From Cytobacillus suaedae (GTDB lineage: Bacteria; Bacillota; Bacilli; Bacillales; Bacillaceae_L), in contig CP063163.1 of assembly GCA_014960805.1 (NCBI GenBank), positions 290,001 through 354,000 on the forward strand: 64,000 nt of DNA, written 5' to 3'. Position numbers and translations under genes: made by a program. Under the pieces are notes generated by a model. That model saw only the letters and a program-made list of their open reading frames with translations. It did no database searches and was not told where the DNA came from. This document shows positions 1 to 9,808 of the stretch, in pieces. Every line of letters begins with the position of its first letter. Within the stretch, counting starts at the first letter, position 1.

Positions 1-128
1 TCGGGGCAAGTCCATTCAAAGGAGAAACGAGTCAAATAAAAAGGAATCGGGCCAAATCTGGGAGGAATCGGGCTAAACTAATATAGAATCGGGCTAAATA
101 AACACAAAATCGGGCCGACCAATATAGT
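1..128. repeat. Degenerate 21-bp tandem repeat tract
   Basis: The octamer AATCGGGC begins at 45, 66, 87 and 108, an exact 21-bp period, usually followed by C/TAAA. Weaker units lie upstream, at about 25 (ACGAGTCAAAT) and at the window edge (TCGGGGCAAGTC), so the tract probably continues to the left. The DNA between the octamers varies freely. No coding frame or terminator explains it. It looks like a degenerate intergenic repeat of the kind common between genes in Bacillaceae; the function is unknown. Confidence 0.7.
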
Positions 129-208
129 GCTTGCCAAAACTCACTTCACGAAATAATCCCAAACAAAAAGCACGAGCAGTTTAATCACATGCCCGTGCTG
201 TATCTAGA

Positions 209-841
209 TTACCAGTTTAAGTAGCCATTCTTCATCCGATAATCAACCAAATCTTGTACAGTAATTAATACTAAGCCATGCTTACGTGAAAATTTCACCA
301 AATCACTTCTCCTTGCCATATGGCCGTCCTCTCCCATAATCTCACAAATAACAGCAGCTGGATAAAGGCCTGCTAACCTCATTAAATCAATGGAAGCCTC
401 AGTCTGCCCTCTTCGATCCAATACTCCGTTGCTCTTGGCTTTTAGTGGAAATACGTGTCCTGGCCTTACAAAATCCTGGGGAGAGGCTTTAGAGTCAATT
501 AACTTTAGAATCGTATGTGCTCTTTCAAACGCAGAGATACCAGTTGTAACCCCTTCTTTCGCATCTACTGATACCGTAAAAGCTGTTCGTAAAGATTCCT
601 CATTATCTACCACCATCTGTGGCAGATTTAAAAAGTCTAAGCGATCCTCGAGCATTGGTGTACATATTAACCCTTTACCATAAGTAGCAATAAAGTTAAT
701 TTGCTCACCGGTTACTTTTTCGGCGGCCATGACAAGGTCTCCCTCATTCTCACGGCTTTCATCATCCTGAATGATGACCATCTTTCCTTTTCTTACTTCT
801 TCAATTGCCATTTCGACACGACTAACAGCTGTCTTTGCCAT
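209..841 (-). CDS. ribB: 3,4-dihydroxy-2-butanone-4-phosphate synthase
   Basis: Converts ribulose 5-phosphate to 3,4-dihydroxy-2-butanone 4-phosphate and formate, supplying the four-carbon unit of riboflavin in the cytosol. The 210 residues form only the RibB domain. The acidic motif DDESRENEGD is at about 26-35, followed by TYGKGLICTP, RPGHVFPL and GQTEASIDLMRLAG. The GTP cyclohydrolase II half found in the usual Bacillus RibBA is absent, so this is a stand-alone copy. The gene is alone, 136 bp downstream of an FMN riboswitch and just after a terminator, so it should be switched off when FMN is plentiful. Family assignment is secure; whether a ribBA operon exists elsewhere cannot be seen. 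Confidence 0.96.
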   Translation of the reverse strand: MAKTAVSRVEMAIEEVRKGKMVIIQDDESRENEGDLVMAAEKVTGEQINFIATYGKGLICTPMLEDRLDFLNLPQMVVDNEESLRTAFTVSVDAKEGVTTGISAFERAHTILKLIDSKASPQDFVRPGHVFPLKAKSNGVLDRRGQTEASIDLMRLAGLYPAAVICEIMGEDGHMARRSDLVKFSRKHGLVLITVQDLVDYRMKNGYLNW

Positions 842-885
842 TCAAAAACCTCCATAAAATAGATTTTTGAATTTCCTACAACCGG

Positions 886-925
886 AAAAAGAAAATGCCT
901 AACTATTAAGAACTAGTTAGGGCAT
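886..925 (-). terminator. Attenuator terminator of ribB leader
   Basis: On the minus strand an 11-12 bp stem (ATGCCCTAACTA with TAGTTAGGCAT) is followed by TTTCTTTTT. It lies between the FMN aptamer and ribB, the usual position of the expression platform that ends transcription when FMN is bound. Confidence 0.85.
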
Positions 926-978
926 ACAGGAATAAGCCTATTGTAATGGATTTTTAAAATATCCTTACAAACAGACTC

Positions 979-1120
979 CTCTACCTTCTCCCATCCGGAC
1001 TATACCGTCGGCCTTAGAGTTACACTAAGTCAGTCATTGAAATATACATCACAATGAGTCGCGGGCTTAAGCTAAAAAGCTATCACCGCCGGTCAGGAAT
1101 TTCACCATGCCCCGAAGGTT
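979..1120 (-). promoter_or_regulatory. FMN riboswitch (RFN element)
   Basis: Read on the minus strand this contains the conserved RFN blocks in order: CTTCGGGGCATGGTGAAATT, CCTGACCGGCGGTGATAGC, AAGCCCGCGA, AAGGCCGACGGTATAGTCC, GGATGGGAGAAGG. It lies directly upstream of an attenuator and ribB. An extended -10 element, TGGTATAAT, at about 1139-1147 on the minus strand probably drives the leader. FMN binding is expected to favour the terminator and repress ribB. Confidence 0.96.
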
Positions 1121-1253
1121 GTATTCAATTCATGTAAGATTATACCATTTAAAGAACATGGTTGAGAAGAAATAGACACTCTGGTTGATTTCATGCGATA
1201 TACTCTGATATTATCAGAATAATTAACGGACGACTTAAATGGGGGTGGGGCAG

Positions 1254-1544
1254 TTGACTAGAATTTCAATTGACCAAGTAAAGCATGTAGCTAACTTAGC
1301 GAGGTTAGCAATAACGGAAGAGGAAGCGAATAATTTCAAAACACAATTAGAAGCAATCATTACATATGCTGAGCAGTTAAATGAGGTAAATACAGATAAT
1401 ATTGAGCCTACTACGCATGTACTTAAAATGAAAAATGTATTGCGAGAGGACGTACCTAAAAAAGGATTGCCACTAGAAGAAGTGTTGAAAAATGCACCAG
1501 ACTTAAAGGATGGACATATACGTGTTCCGTCAATCATTGAATAG
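1254..1544 (+). CDS. gatC: Glutamyl-tRNA(Gln) amidotransferase subunit C
   Basis: Small subunit of the GatCAB complex, which amidates Glu-tRNA(Gln) (and often Asp-tRNA(Asn)) in bacteria lacking glutaminyl-tRNA synthetase; it stabilises GatA. I chose TTG at 1254, giving 96 residues starting [20 protein letters not shown], the family's usual length and start. An upstream ATG at 1239 would put the purine-rich ribosome binding site GGGGGTGGGG (1241-1250) inside the gene. The C terminus carries the conserved [13 protein letters not shown]. It is first of a tight operon; gatA starts 14 bp later. Confidence 0.95.
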   Translation: MTRISIDQVKHVANLARLAITEEEANNFKTQLEAIITYAEQLNEVNTDNIEPTTHVLKMKNVLREDVPKKGLPLEEVLKNAPDLKDGHIRVPSIIE

Positions 1545-1558
1545 GGGGAGCTTAGTGT

Positions 1559-3016
1559 ATGTCACTATTTGACTATAAAATATCAGAACTTCACCAATTT
1601 TTACATAAGAAAGAGATACGTGTTACTGATCTTGTTCAGGAATCCTTTAAACGAATAAATGAAGTTGACGATAAGATTGAAGCTTTTCTAACGTTAGATG
1701 AAGAAAACGCAATGAACTACGCTAACACATTAGATGAAGCACTAGGAAAAAAAGATGAGTTCGGCCTGCTTTTTGGGTTACCGATTGGAATCAAGGATAA
1801 TATTGTTACAAAAGGACTAAGAACAACATGTGCGAGTAAAATACTTGAGAACTTTGATCCAATTTATGACGCAACAGTTGTTCAAAAGCTAAAGGATGCG
1901 GAGACTGTTACGATAGGGAAATTAAACATGGACGAGTTTGCCATGGGTTCTTCAAACGAAAATTCTAGCTTTAAGAAAACGAAGAATCCTTGGAATACCA
2001 ATCATGTTCCCGGGGGTTCAAGTGGAGGCTCTGCTGCTGCCGTCGCTGCAGGAGAAGTTCTCTTTTCATTAGGATCAGACACGGGAGGTTCTGTTAGACA
2101 GCCTGCCTCATTCTGTGGGGTTGTAGGGCTAAAACCTACCTATGGTCGTATCTCTCGTTACGGACTTGTGGCATTCGCGTCGTCGTTAGATATTATTGGA
2201 CCGGTTACAAGAAACGTAGAAGATAATGCTTATTTATTACAAGCCATTGCAGGAGTAGACCCAATGGATTCCACATCAGCGAATGTAGATGTTCCTGATT
2301 ATTTATCATCGTTAACTGGTGATGTTAAGGGTTTACGAATTGCTGTTCCAAAAGAATATCTTGGGGAAGGGGTAAGGGACGATGTTCGCCAGTCTGTCCT
2401 GAATGCTTTAAGGGTACTCGAAGGGTTAGGTGCAACCTGGGATGAGGTATCTTTACCACACTCAAAATACGCACTAGCAACCTACTATTTATTATCATCC
2501 TCTGAAGCGTCGGCAAACCTAGCTCGTTTTGATGGTGTTCGTTATGGTCATCGTACGGATAATGCCGAAAGCTTACTTGAAATGTATAAACAAACACGTA
2601 GTGAAGGCTTTGGAGATGAGGTTAAGCGCCGTATTATGCTCGGTACCTTCGCATTAAGCTCTGGATATTATGATGCCTATTATAAAAAAGCGCAAAAAGT
2701 TCGTACGTTAATTAAGAAAGACTTTGAGGATATATTTGAGAACTATGATGTAATAATTGGCCCTACTGCACCTACGCATGCTTTTAGATTGGGCGAAAAT
2801 ACAAAGGACCCAATGACAATGTATGCAAATGATATTTTAACGATCCCGATGAACCTAGCTGGAGTACCTGCAATCTCTGTACCTTGTGGATTCTCCAAAG
2901 GATTACCACTAGGCTTACAAATCATTGGAAAACATTTTGATGAAAGCACAATATTCCGGGTTGCACATGCATTCGAACAAGCAACTGAACATCATAAAGC
3001 TAAACCACAACTGTAA
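1559..3016 (+). CDS. gatA: Glutamyl-tRNA(Gln) amidotransferase subunit A
   Basis: Amidase subunit of GatCAB. It hydrolyses glutamine, and the ammonia is channelled to GatB. The 485 residues form one amidase-signature domain. The Ser-Ser-Lys catalytic set is visible: the lysine in GIKDNI (about residue 79) and the serines in [15 protein letters not shown] (about 150-165) with [11 protein letters not shown]. Length matches the family. It lies between gatC and gatB with gaps of 14 and 12 bp, so the three are cotranscribed and made in step. Confidence 0.98.
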   Translation: MSLFDYKISELHQFLHKKEIRVTDLVQESFKRINEVDDKIEAFLTLDEENAMNYANTLDEALGKKDEFGLLFGLPIGIKDNIVTKGLRTTCASKILENFDPIYDATVVQKLKDAETVTIGKLNMDEFAMGSSNENSSFKKTKNPWNTNHVPGGSSGGSAAAVAAGEVLFSLGSDTGGSVRQPASFCGVVGLKPTYGRISRYGLVAFASSLDIIGPVTRNVEDNAYLLQAIAGVDPMDSTSANVDVPDYLSSLTGDVKGLRIAVPKEYLGEGVRDDVRQSVLNALRVLEGLGATWDEVSLPHSKYALATYYLLSSSEASANLARFDGVRYGHRTDNAESLLEMYKQTRSEGFGDEVKRRIMLGTFALSSGYYDAYYKKAQKVRTLIKKDFEDIFENYDVIIGPTAPTHAFRLGENTKDPMTMYANDILTIPMNLAGVPAISVPCGFSKGLPLGLQIIGKHFDESTIFRVAHAFEQATEHHKAKPQL

Positions 3017-3028
3017 GGGGGGAGAAAG

Positions 3029-4459
3029 ATGAAATATGAGGTTGTCATTGGATTAGAGGTCCACGTAGAGTTAAAAACAAAATCAAAAATATTCTCAGCC
3101 AGTCCAACAGAGTTTGGTGCACCACCAAATACACAAACCTCTGTCATTGACTTAGGTTATCCAGGCGTCTTGCCTGTTCTGAATAAAACAGCAGTTGAAT
3201 ATGGAATGCGTGCCTCAATGGCGTTAAACTGCGAAGTAGCGACAGATACAAAATTTGATCGAAAAAACTACTTTTATCCTGATAATCCTAAGGCTTATCA
3301 GATTTCACAGTTTGATAAACCGATAGGTGAAAACGGTTGGATTGAAATTGAAGTAGATGGTGAAAAGAAGAAGATTGGAATTACTCGTCTACATTTAGAA
3401 GAGGATGCTGGTAAGCTAACTCATACAGGCGATGGATATTCTTTGGTTGATTTTAACCGACAAGGAACACCATTGGTTGAGATTGTATCTGAGCCGGATA
3501 TGCGCTCGCCTGAGGAAGCGTATGCGTACCTTGAAAAATTAAAGGCAATCATTCAATATACAGGAGTTTCTGATTGTAAGATGGAGGAAGGATCCTTACG
3601 CTGTGATGCAAATGTTAGTTTGCGTCCAGTTGGTCAAAAGGAGTTTGGTACAAAGACAGAGTTAAAGAACTTAAACTCGTTTGCCTTTGTCAAAAGTGGG
3701 CTTGAATATGAAATAGCCCGTCAGGAGAAGGTTCTTTCTGAGGGTGGGGTCATTCAACAGGAAACACGTCGCTATGACGAGAATACAAAGGAAACGATTT
3801 TAATGCGTGTAAAAGAAGGTTCTGATGACTATCGTTATTTTCCAGAACCTGATCTAGTTGAATTACATATCGATGAAGAGTGGAAAGCGCGAGTTCGTGC
3901 TGACATTCCTGAGCTTCCGGATGCTCGGAAAAAACGTTATGTGGATGAGTTAGGTTTGCCAGTGTATGATGCAAATGTATTAACTCTTACCAAGGAAATA
4001 TCTGATTTCTTTGATTCTACAGTTAAAGTTGGAGCAGATGCAAAACAGGCATCAAACTGGATAATGGGTGAATTATCCGCCTACTTAAATTCTGAACAAA
4101 AGTTGTTAGAGGACATACCCCTTACACCAAAAAGCTTAGCAGGAATGATTAAGTTAATTGAAGATGGAACTATTTCATCCAAAATTGCTAAAACTGTGTT
4201 TAAAGAATTGGTGGAGAATGGTGGAGATCCCGAAGCAATTGTAAAAGCGAAGGGACTCGTTCAAATTTCAGATGAAGGTGCTTTAACGAAAATCATTGTT
4301 GAAATTTTAGATGCGAACCCTCAATCGGTTGAGGATTATAAAAATGGTAAGGATAAGGCGATTGGTTTCTTAGTGGGACAAGTAATGAAGCAAACCAAAG
4401 GGCAAGCAAATCCTGGGGTTGTTAATAAGGTATTAGTGGAAGAGATAAAAAAGCGTTAG
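3029..4459 (+). CDS. gatB: Aspartyl/glutamyl-tRNA amidotransferase subunit B
   Basis: Kinase/transamidase subunit of GatCAB: it binds the misacylated tRNA, phosphorylates the glutamyl side chain with ATP and replaces the phosphate with ammonia from GatA. The 476 residues have the expected layout: GatB_N catalytic region (about 1-290, starting [20 protein letters not shown], with LEEDAGK and [17 protein letters not shown]) and a helical plus YqeY-like tail (about 325-475, ending [15 protein letters not shown]). It is last in the operon and followed by a strong terminator. Confidence 0.98.
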   Translation: MKYEVVIGLEVHVELKTKSKIFSASPTEFGAPPNTQTSVIDLGYPGVLPVLNKTAVEYGMRASMALNCEVATDTKFDRKNYFYPDNPKAYQISQFDKPIGENGWIEIEVDGEKKKIGITRLHLEEDAGKLTHTGDGYSLVDFNRQGTPLVEIVSEPDMRSPEEAYAYLEKLKAIIQYTGVSDCKMEEGSLRCDANVSLRPVGQKEFGTKTELKNLNSFAFVKSGLEYEIARQEKVLSEGGVIQQETRRYDENTKETILMRVKEGSDDYRYFPEPDLVELHIDEEWKARVRADIPELPDARKKRYVDELGLPVYDANVLTLTKEISDFFDSTVKVGADAKQASNWIMGELSAYLNSEQKLLEDIPLTPKSLAGMIKLIEDGTISSKIAKTVFKELVENGGDPEAIVKAKGLVQISDEGALTKIIVEILDANPQSVEDYKNGKDKAIGFLVGQVMKQTKGQANPGVVNKVLVEEIKKR

Positions 4460-4468
4460 GATAATAGG

Positions 4469-4506
4469 AAAGTCGAGCCACCTCGTGCTCGACTTTATTG
4501 TTTTAT
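4469..4506 (+). terminator. Terminator of gatCAB
   Basis: The 10-bp perfect stem AAAGTCGAGC / GCTCGACTTT with an 8-nt loop is followed by ATTGTTTTA. It sits 10 bp after the gatB stop. Confidence 0.9.
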
Positions 4507-4525
4507 AGTAACTAGCCTTCCTATT

Positions 4526-4709
4526 CCGGACTCAGAATCCGCTATTTTGCCAAAATGGCCATTTTTGAGAATGAAAGCGGACTGAGAATCCGCTATATGC
4601 AATAAAGAGTGGGAAAATGGCCAAATTTGAAGGGTTAACGGCCTTTGAGTCCGCGAAGGTAGAAAAAGGCCCCATTCGCAGCAGAATAACGGTATCTCAG
4701 TCCGCTAAC
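4526..4709. repeat. Degenerate GCGGACTGAGAATCCGC repeats
   Basis: Two near-identical units, CCGGACTCAGAATCCGCTAT (4526-4545) and GCGGACTGAGAATCCGCTAT (4577-4596), are followed by two diverged ones, CTTTGAGTCCGC (4643-4654) and TCTCAGTCCGCTAAC (4695-4709). Each carries GCGGA...TCCGC-type dyad symmetry. AAAATGGCCA also recurs at 4552 and 4614. The tract fills the gap between the convergent gatB and beta-propeller genes. Function unknown. Confidence 0.65.
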
Positions 4710-4722
4710 CATCACGAAAAAA

Positions 4723-5979
4723 TCACCTAGGAACATACAAACCAAATACCTCATCCCAATCCCATTTATCGTAATACCAATTTCCAATATCAATTGCTGG
4801 AATCCATTCCTTATGATTAGTACCTTCTGAGTCAGATATCCAGATACTTGCATTATCGCGGTTATTACGTACCCATACAACCTTGTCTCCAGTATACTGA
4901 GGTCGGAAATCACCTTCATTCTTCGATGGAGTAGAAAGTTGTGTTTGTTGCTGTGTATGAATATTTACTTTATATAATGCAGGTAAAGGCCTCTTCTCTT
5001 CATCTTCCCATTTAGATTCAGCAGACCTTGCTGTAACAATTTCCTTATCATTAATCCACGTTAAATCCCGATCTACTGAATTAGCTGGAGTAAAATCCTC
5101 AGTTTTCACATAAAGTGGATGATGAAGTTTTAAAGATTTATTACTAGTAGCCTCCCGTCCTTCCCCACTAATCGTGCCCAACAATGGATAGTTAGGTGCC
5201 CACTGCATCCACTCAACGTGATTTAGCATTTTATCAGCCTTGGTCAAAAGCTTGCCGTCCTTAGATACTATACATAAAGTATTAGAATCAGCTGACAGTG
5301 AAGCGGTCGGAATGAGTAAAAAGGCAATCCATTGGTTATCTTTCGACCATTTGAATGGGCTAGTAGATATAAAATACTCATTTTCAGCTACTGGTATTGA
5401 AACTAGCGGCTGGATTTTTTTTGACTCTATTAGGATTTCTGATAGTTCAATATCTGAATCAAGCTGATCCCCAGTTTTGGTTGAGATTAAAAATCCACTA
5501 TCATCAGGTAACCATGAAAAATTTGAAATCGTAGAGGCGATCTGCTGAACATTCGTTAATGACATAACGTCAGCCATGTGAAGCTGACCCTTAGACTGAA
5601 AACCATCCCCCTGTTCCTTTGGAATTACCTGATAGGCAATCCTATTTGTAGCGGGTGCCCACTGGAAGTTATTTTTACTATTGGAATGAAGTTTGAAATG
5701 TTTATCTTGTTCAAGGCTATATAGCCAAAGCTCTCCTTCAAAAAGAGGTTTTTTGTTACCTTTTAAATAGGCAAGCCATTTACCGTCGAATGACCATTTT
5801 GGATAACTAATTGTATTGTCTGTAGAAATCTGCTTAGCTGTTTCATCAATTTTTATCCATAGTGTGCCATCCTTTATATAGGCAGCCTTTAAAGGAGTTG
5901 CATCTGCAGACACAGATAAGGGCAAAAGAAGTAAGAGAAATACTAGACCTAAAATAACACGTTGAAATTTATAAAACAT
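4723..5979 (-). CDS. Secreted TolB-like beta-propeller protein
   Basis: The 418-residue protein has a clear signal peptide: charged start, a run of Leu/Val to about residue 24, and a likely cut after VSA. The rest has WD40/TolB-type blade motifs, for example YPKWSFDGKWLAYLKG, FQWAPATNRIAYQV, FSWLPDDSGFLIST and FKWSKDNQWIAFLLI, each a sandwich strand with a D/N turn and W-x-A/I, so I expect a six- to seven-bladed propeller outside the membrane. No catalytic residues were recognised. It follows yeeI on the same strand but after a terminator, with its own ribosome binding site AAAGGGGAA. Substrate or partner unknown. Confidence 0.8.
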   Translation of the reverse strand: MFYKFQRVILGLVFLLLLLPLSVSADATPLKAAYIKDGTLWIKIDETAKQISTDNTISYPKWSFDGKWLAYLKGNKKPLFEGELWLYSLEQDKHFKLHSNSKNNFQWAPATNRIAYQVIPKEQGDGFQSKGQLHMADVMSLTNVQQIASTISNFSWLPDDSGFLISTKTGDQLDSDIELSEILIESKKIQPLVSIPVAENEYFISTSPFKWSKDNQWIAFLLIPTASLSADSNTLCIVSKDGKLLTKADKMLNHVEWMQWAPNYPLLGTISGEGREATSNKSLKLHHPLYVKTEDFTPANSVDRDLTWINDKEIVTARSAESKWEDEEKRPLPALYKVNIHTQQQTQLSTPSKNEGDFRPQYTGDKVVWVRNNRDNASIWISDSEGTNHKEWIPAIDIGNWYYDKWDWDEVFGLYVPR

Positions 5980-6037
5980 AGGATTCCCCTTTCTTTGAGA
6001 TAAGTGATTCGAAGGTAGTTTACCCTTATATCATAAA

Positions 6038-6071
6038 AATAAAAAACAGACCCCTATAAAAAGAGGTCTGC
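6038..6071 (-). terminator. Terminator of yeeI
   Basis: On the minus strand CAGACCTC / GGGGTCTG encloses a short loop and is followed by TTTTTTAT, starting 14 bp after the yeeI stop. Confidence 0.88.
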
Positions 6072-6084
6072 TATCATTCTTTCA

Positions 6085-6804
6085 TTATTCACCTAAATCA
6101 ACGTTATGGTAGACACGCTGAACATCTTCTAAATCTTCGAGTGCATCAATTAGTTTTTCGAATTGAGCTTGTGCATCTTCCGGAAGAGTAACGTCATTTT
6201 GAGCAAGCATCGTTAATTCAGCAACTGAGAATTCAGTAATCCCTGCTGATTTGAATGCTGCTTGAACAGCATGGAATTGCTCAGGTTCAGCATAAACAAT
6301 AACTGCCTCGTCTTCCTCGATAATATCACGTACATCTACATCTGCTTCCATTAATAATTCAAGTACTTCTTCTGAAGTTTTACCTTCAATCCCGAAAACT
6401 GCTGTTGCATCAAACATATAAGAAACAGAGCCAGTCACACCCATATTTCCACCGTTTTTACCAAACGCAGCACGAACATTAGATGCTGTACGATTTACAT
6501 TATTAGTTAGAGCATCAACAATAATCATAGAGCCGCTTGGCCCAAAGCCTTCATAACGTAGCTCATCATAACTTTCTTCAGAGCCACCCTTTGCTTTGTC
6601 GATTGCACGATCAATAATCACTCTTGGTACATTGTATGTCTTAGCACGTTCAAGTACAAACTTTAGCGCTTGATTAGATTCTGGATCAGGTTCTCCTGAT
6701 TTTGCTGCTACATAGATTTCTAGAGCAAACTTTGAATAAACTCGACTAGTATTTGCATCCTTTGATGCTTTCTTTTCTTTGATATTGTTCCATTTACGAC
6801 CCAC
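6085..6804 (-). CDS. yeeI: YebC/PmpR family translation factor (YeeI type)
   Basis: Member of the YebC/TACO1 family, once called transcriptional regulators and more recently linked to relief of ribosome stalling at difficult (e.g. proline-rich) sequences. GTG at 6804 gives [20 protein letters not shown] and 239 residues, my recollection of the size of B. subtilis YeeI; the longer GTG at 6813 adds only three residues and leaves GAGAG too close. Hallmarks: [42 protein letters not shown] and [21 protein letters not shown] sits at 6893-6898 on the minus strand, a likely promoter element. Monocistronic. Confidence 0.93.
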   Translation of the reverse strand: MGRKWNNIKEKKASKDANTSRVYSKFALEIYVAAKSGEPDPESNQALKFVLERAKTYNVPRVIIDRAIDKAKGGSEESYDELRYEGFGPSGSMIIVDALTNNVNRTASNVRAAFGKNGGNMGVTGSVSYMFDATAVFGIEGKTSEEVLELLMEADVDVRDIIEEDEAVIVYAEPEQFHAVQAAFKSAGITEFSVAELTMLAQNDVTLPEDAQAQFEKLIDALEDLEDVQRVYHNVDLGE

Positions 6805-7224
6805 AATGAACACTCTCTTTCCATTAATCTAAAATAAGCGATTCTTTTAAAGGATATCGCTAGCAACTAATTCTTGGACAACTCTGTCATCTATTATATC
6901 ATAATTTTTTTTTAGCTAAATAATCAATATTTTTTAAAGGGTAGGATGCTTCTTTTAAAAAATTAGAGTTAAATAGACTTAATTAGAATTTTGTCATGAA
7001 TATTGGTTTATCGAATAGTACAAGGTGCATAAAATGGGAGTATAAAGTAGATTGTTTGTGACCATAGCTTTACAGGAATTGATCCTACTCTTTATGCTAA
7101 AATTGATTAAACAGTTTAAATAAGCTATGATGTTAAATAGTGGCAAAAAGCCTATTCTTAAAAGTGTGGAAAAAATGGTCTTTACTAACATAAAATAATT
7201 TAAATAAATAATAGGATGATGGGT
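6805..7224. other. 420-bp AT-rich divergent intergenic region
   Basis: Lies between the divergent yeeI and dgkB genes. Apart from a probable yeeI -10 (TATAAT, minus strand 6893-6898) and the dgkB ribosome binding site AGGATGATGGG near 7213, I see no structured RNA, repeat or credible gene. A 65-codon minus-strand frame at 6994-7191 has no ribosome binding site and low-complexity hydrophobic content. Confidence 0.5.
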
Positions 7225-8139
7225 ATGAAAAGAGCAAGAATTATTTACAATCCGACATCAGGACGAGAGATTTTTAAAAAGCATTTGCCAGATGTTTTGC
7301 AACGGCTAGAAATAGCGGGTTATGAAACGTCATGTCATGCAACAACAGGGGCTGGGGATGCAACAGATGCAGCTAGAATTGCAGCTGAAAGAAACTTCGA
7401 TGTAGTCATTGCTGCTGGTGGAGATGGGACGATTAACGAAGTTGTAAATGGACTAGCCGAACAACCGTATCGACCAAAGTTAGGCGTAATTCCAGTTGGT
7501 ACAACTAATGACTTTGCTCGAGCAATTGGAGTAAACGGCTCGATAGAAACTGCTGTAGGAGCTATCGTAGAAGGTATTACCGAACCTATCGATATTGGCC
7601 GTGTGAATGACAAGTATTTCGTAAACATTGCTGGTGGTGGCCGATTAACGGAATTAACCTACGAGGTACCTAGTAAATTAAAAACGATGCTTGGCCAACT
7701 AGCATATTATTTGAAGGGAATGGAAATTCTGCCTTCAATTAGACCTACTCACGTTGAAATTGAGTATGATGGTAAAGAATTTGAAGGAGAAATCATGTTA
7801 TTCCTAGTATCACTTACAAACTCTGTAGGTGGCTTTGAAAAACTAGCTCCTGATTCCCGTTTAAATGATGGTTTATTCGATTTGATCATTCTTAAAAAAG
7901 CAAATCTAGCCGATTTCGTAAAAATAGCTTCACTTGCTTTACGTGGTGAGCACATAAATGATCCACATGTGATTTACACAAAAGCAAATCGAATAAAAGT
8001 AAATCCTACTGAAAAAATGCAGTTAAATCTAGATGGTGAATATGGCGGCTTGTTACCAGGAGAGTTCCTAAACCTGTACCATCATTTTGATGTATTTGTT
8101 TCTAAAGAAAAATCCCAATTCATGCATGACAATAGTTAA
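7225..8139 (+). CDS. dgkB: Diacylglycerol kinase
   Basis: Soluble lipid kinase that returns diacylglycerol, released by lipoteichoic acid synthesis, to phosphatidic acid using ATP. I chose ATG at 7225 (MKRARIIYNPTSGREIF, 304 residues), as in B. subtilis DgkB; earlier in-frame ATGs overlap the ribosome binding site AGGATGATGGG. The nucleotide-binding motif GGDGT is at 65-69, with the following INEVVNGL, GVIPVGTTNDFAR and the C-terminal NLDGEYGG typical of the DAGK/LCB5 fold. It sits between gatCAB/yeeI and rlmCD, the neighbourhood known from Bacillus. A terminator follows. Confidence 0.96.
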   Translation: MKRARIIYNPTSGREIFKKHLPDVLQRLEIAGYETSCHATTGAGDATDAARIAAERNFDVVIAAGGDGTINEVVNGLAEQPYRPKLGVIPVGTTNDFARAIGVNGSIETAVGAIVEGITEPIDIGRVNDKYFVNIAGGGRLTELTYEVPSKLKTMLGQLAYYLKGMEILPSIRPTHVEIEYDGKEFEGEIMLFLVSLTNSVGGFEKLAPDSRLNDGLFDLIILKKANLADFVKIASLALRGEHINDPHVIYTKANRIKVNPTEKMQLNLDGEYGGLLPGEFLNLYHHFDVFVSKEKSQFMHDNS

Positions 8140-8166
8140 ACCTGGCCACTTATGCCGGGTTTTTTT
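8137..8166 (+). terminator. Terminator of dgkB
   Basis: AACCTGGC / GCCGGGTT stem (one G-U) with a 7-nt loop, then TTTTTT. It begins at the dgkB stop and shows that the in-frame ATG at 8152 cannot be the rlmCD start. Confidence 0.9.
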
Positions 8167-8241
8167 AGTGGCCAATTGGCAGATAGAGTTATAGTTGTGT
8201 TACAATCAGGTAAGCATTTTGACGAAAAGGAAGAAGAAAAT

Positions 8242-9621
8242 ATGACCAATACGCAAGTTCCAGTTGCAAAGAATGAATACTATGATGTTACCTTTGAAGA
8301 CCTTACTCACGATGGAGCTGGGGTGGCAAAGGTTGAAGGGTTTCCGATCTTTGTGCAAAACGCCTTACCAGAGGAACGAGCTAAAATAAAAATAATCAAG
8401 GTGAAAAAAGGCTATGCCTTTGGCCGCTTAATTGAACTTCAAGAAAAGAGCCAAGACCGAGTGGATGCCCCATGTCCACTTTATAAAGAATGTGGTGGAT
8501 GTCAGTTGCAACATCTAAGCTATAATGGGCAACTAAAAGCAAAACAAAAGCAAGTACAAGATGTCTTAGCGAGAATTGGGCATCTGAAGGATATCCATGT
8601 ACACCCTGTATTAGGAATGGAAGATCCATGGAGATACCGTAACAAAGCACAGGTTCCTGTAGGGGAACGAGAAGGCGGCCTAGTTGCAGGATTTTATCAA
8701 CAACGAAGCCATGAAATCATTAACATGGAAGCCTGTTTAATTCAGCAAGAAAAAAATGATCAGGTGATCCAAACGGTTAAAGCAATCTGTGAAAAATATG
8801 GTGTAACTGCCTATAATGAGGAAAAGTATAAAGGAACGATTCGTCATATTATGGCTCGTTATGGATTAGTTACCAATGAAATCATGGTTGTTCTAATTAC
8901 AAAAACAAACGAGCTTCCAAATAAAGAAAAAATTATCGAAGAAATCCATACAAACCTACCAAATGTAAAATCAATTGTTCATAATATTAACCAGAAGCGA
9001 ACAAATGTTATTTTTGGTGACGAAACCAATGTCCTATGGGGTGAAGAATACATTTATGATTACATAGGAGACATTAAGTTTGCGATTTCAGCACGGTCCT
9101 TTTATCAAGTAAATCCTGAACAAACAAAGGTGCTCTATGATAAGGCACTGGAGTATGCAAATCTAACCGGCGAGGAAACGGTCATAGATGCGTATTGTGG
9201 AATCGGAACGATTTCCTTATTCTTAGCCCAAAAAGCTAAAAAAGTATATGGGGTAGAGATAGTTCCAGAAGCAATTGAAGATGCAAAAAGAAACGCGTTG
9301 TTAAATGGAATTGAAAACGCAGAATTTGCTGTAGGCGAATCGGAAGTTGTCATCCCAAGATGGAAAGCAGAAGGGATTAAAGCTGATGTGATTGTCGTAG
9401 ATCCTCCTCGTAAAGGGTGCGATGAAGCACTGCTAAATACAATTATAGAAATGAAGCCTAAGCGGGTTGTATATGTATCCTGTAACCCTGCAACTCTTGC
9501 TAGGGATTTAAAGATCCTTGAAGATGGTGGGTTTAAGACAGTTGAAGTTCAGCCGGTTGATATGTTTCCACATACAACGCATTGTGAGGCTGTTGCAAAA
9601 ATTGAGTTTAGGATTGAATAA
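8242..9621 (+). CDS. rlmCD: 23S rRNA (uracil-C5)-methyltransferase
   Basis: RumA/TrmA-family enzyme; the Bacillus member methylates both U747 and U1939 of 23S rRNA with S-adenosylmethionine. ATG at 8242 is preceded by AAAAGGAAGAAG and gives 459 residues, the B. subtilis size. Layout: TRAM domain (about 8-66), iron-sulfur cysteines C78, C84 and C87 ([10 protein letters not shown]) with a fourth near MEACLIQQ, then the methyltransferase fold with [23 protein letters not shown] and the catalytic cysteine in [12 protein letters not shown]. The upstream in-frame extension is rejected because it runs through the dgkB terminator. Confidence 0.96.
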   Translation: MTNTQVPVAKNEYYDVTFEDLTHDGAGVAKVEGFPIFVQNALPEERAKIKIIKVKKGYAFGRLIELQEKSQDRVDAPCPLYKECGGCQLQHLSYNGQLKAKQKQVQDVLARIGHLKDIHVHPVLGMEDPWRYRNKAQVPVGEREGGLVAGFYQQRSHEIINMEACLIQQEKNDQVIQTVKAICEKYGVTAYNEEKYKGTIRHIMARYGLVTNEIMVVLITKTNELPNKEKIIEEIHTNLPNVKSIVHNINQKRTNVIFGDETNVLWGEEYIYDYIGDIKFAISARSFYQVNPEQTKVLYDKALEYANLTGEETVIDAYCGIGTISLFLAQKAKKVYGVEIVPEAIEDAKRNALLNGIENAEFAVGESEVVIPRWKAEGIKADVIVVDPPRKGCDEALLNTIIEMKPKRVVYVSCNPATLARDLKILEDGGFKTVEVQPVDMFPHTTHCEAVAKIEFRIE

Positions 9622-9640
9622 AAAATCAATGATATTCCGT

Positions 9641-9672
9641 AGACCATTTTTATAAAATGGTCTGTTTTTTTA
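9641..9672 (+). terminator. Terminator of rlmCD
   Basis: AGACCATTTT / AAATGGTCT stem followed by GTTTTTTTATT, 20 bp after the stop. Confidence 0.9.
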
Positions 9673-9808
9673 TTATTTAGAGTGCTCTTTGCTACTATAA
9701 ATAGGATGGTTAATACCCAATATGGTAAAAGTAGATAGTTAGGGTACAATGGGATTTTAGAGGGGTGTCCCCTCTTGATTCCACTTGACCCATAAAGGAG
9801 TTGGTAAA

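Noticed and set aside
1-128. CRISPR array
   Set aside because: A repeat of 8-12 bp at 21-bp period is far too short, and there are no cas genes.
5240-5467. Plus-strand frame inside the beta-propeller gene and other similar antisense frames
   Set aside because: Shadows of the real genes; none has a ribosome binding site or recognisable domain.
6994-7191. 65-codon minus-strand frame in the yeeI-dgkB gap
   Set aside because: No ribosome binding site; composition follows local AT-richness; no family resemblance.
8152-8241. N-terminal extension of rlmCD
   Set aside because: The ATG lies in the loop of the dgkB terminator; the ATG at 8242 has a ribosome binding site and gives the family length.
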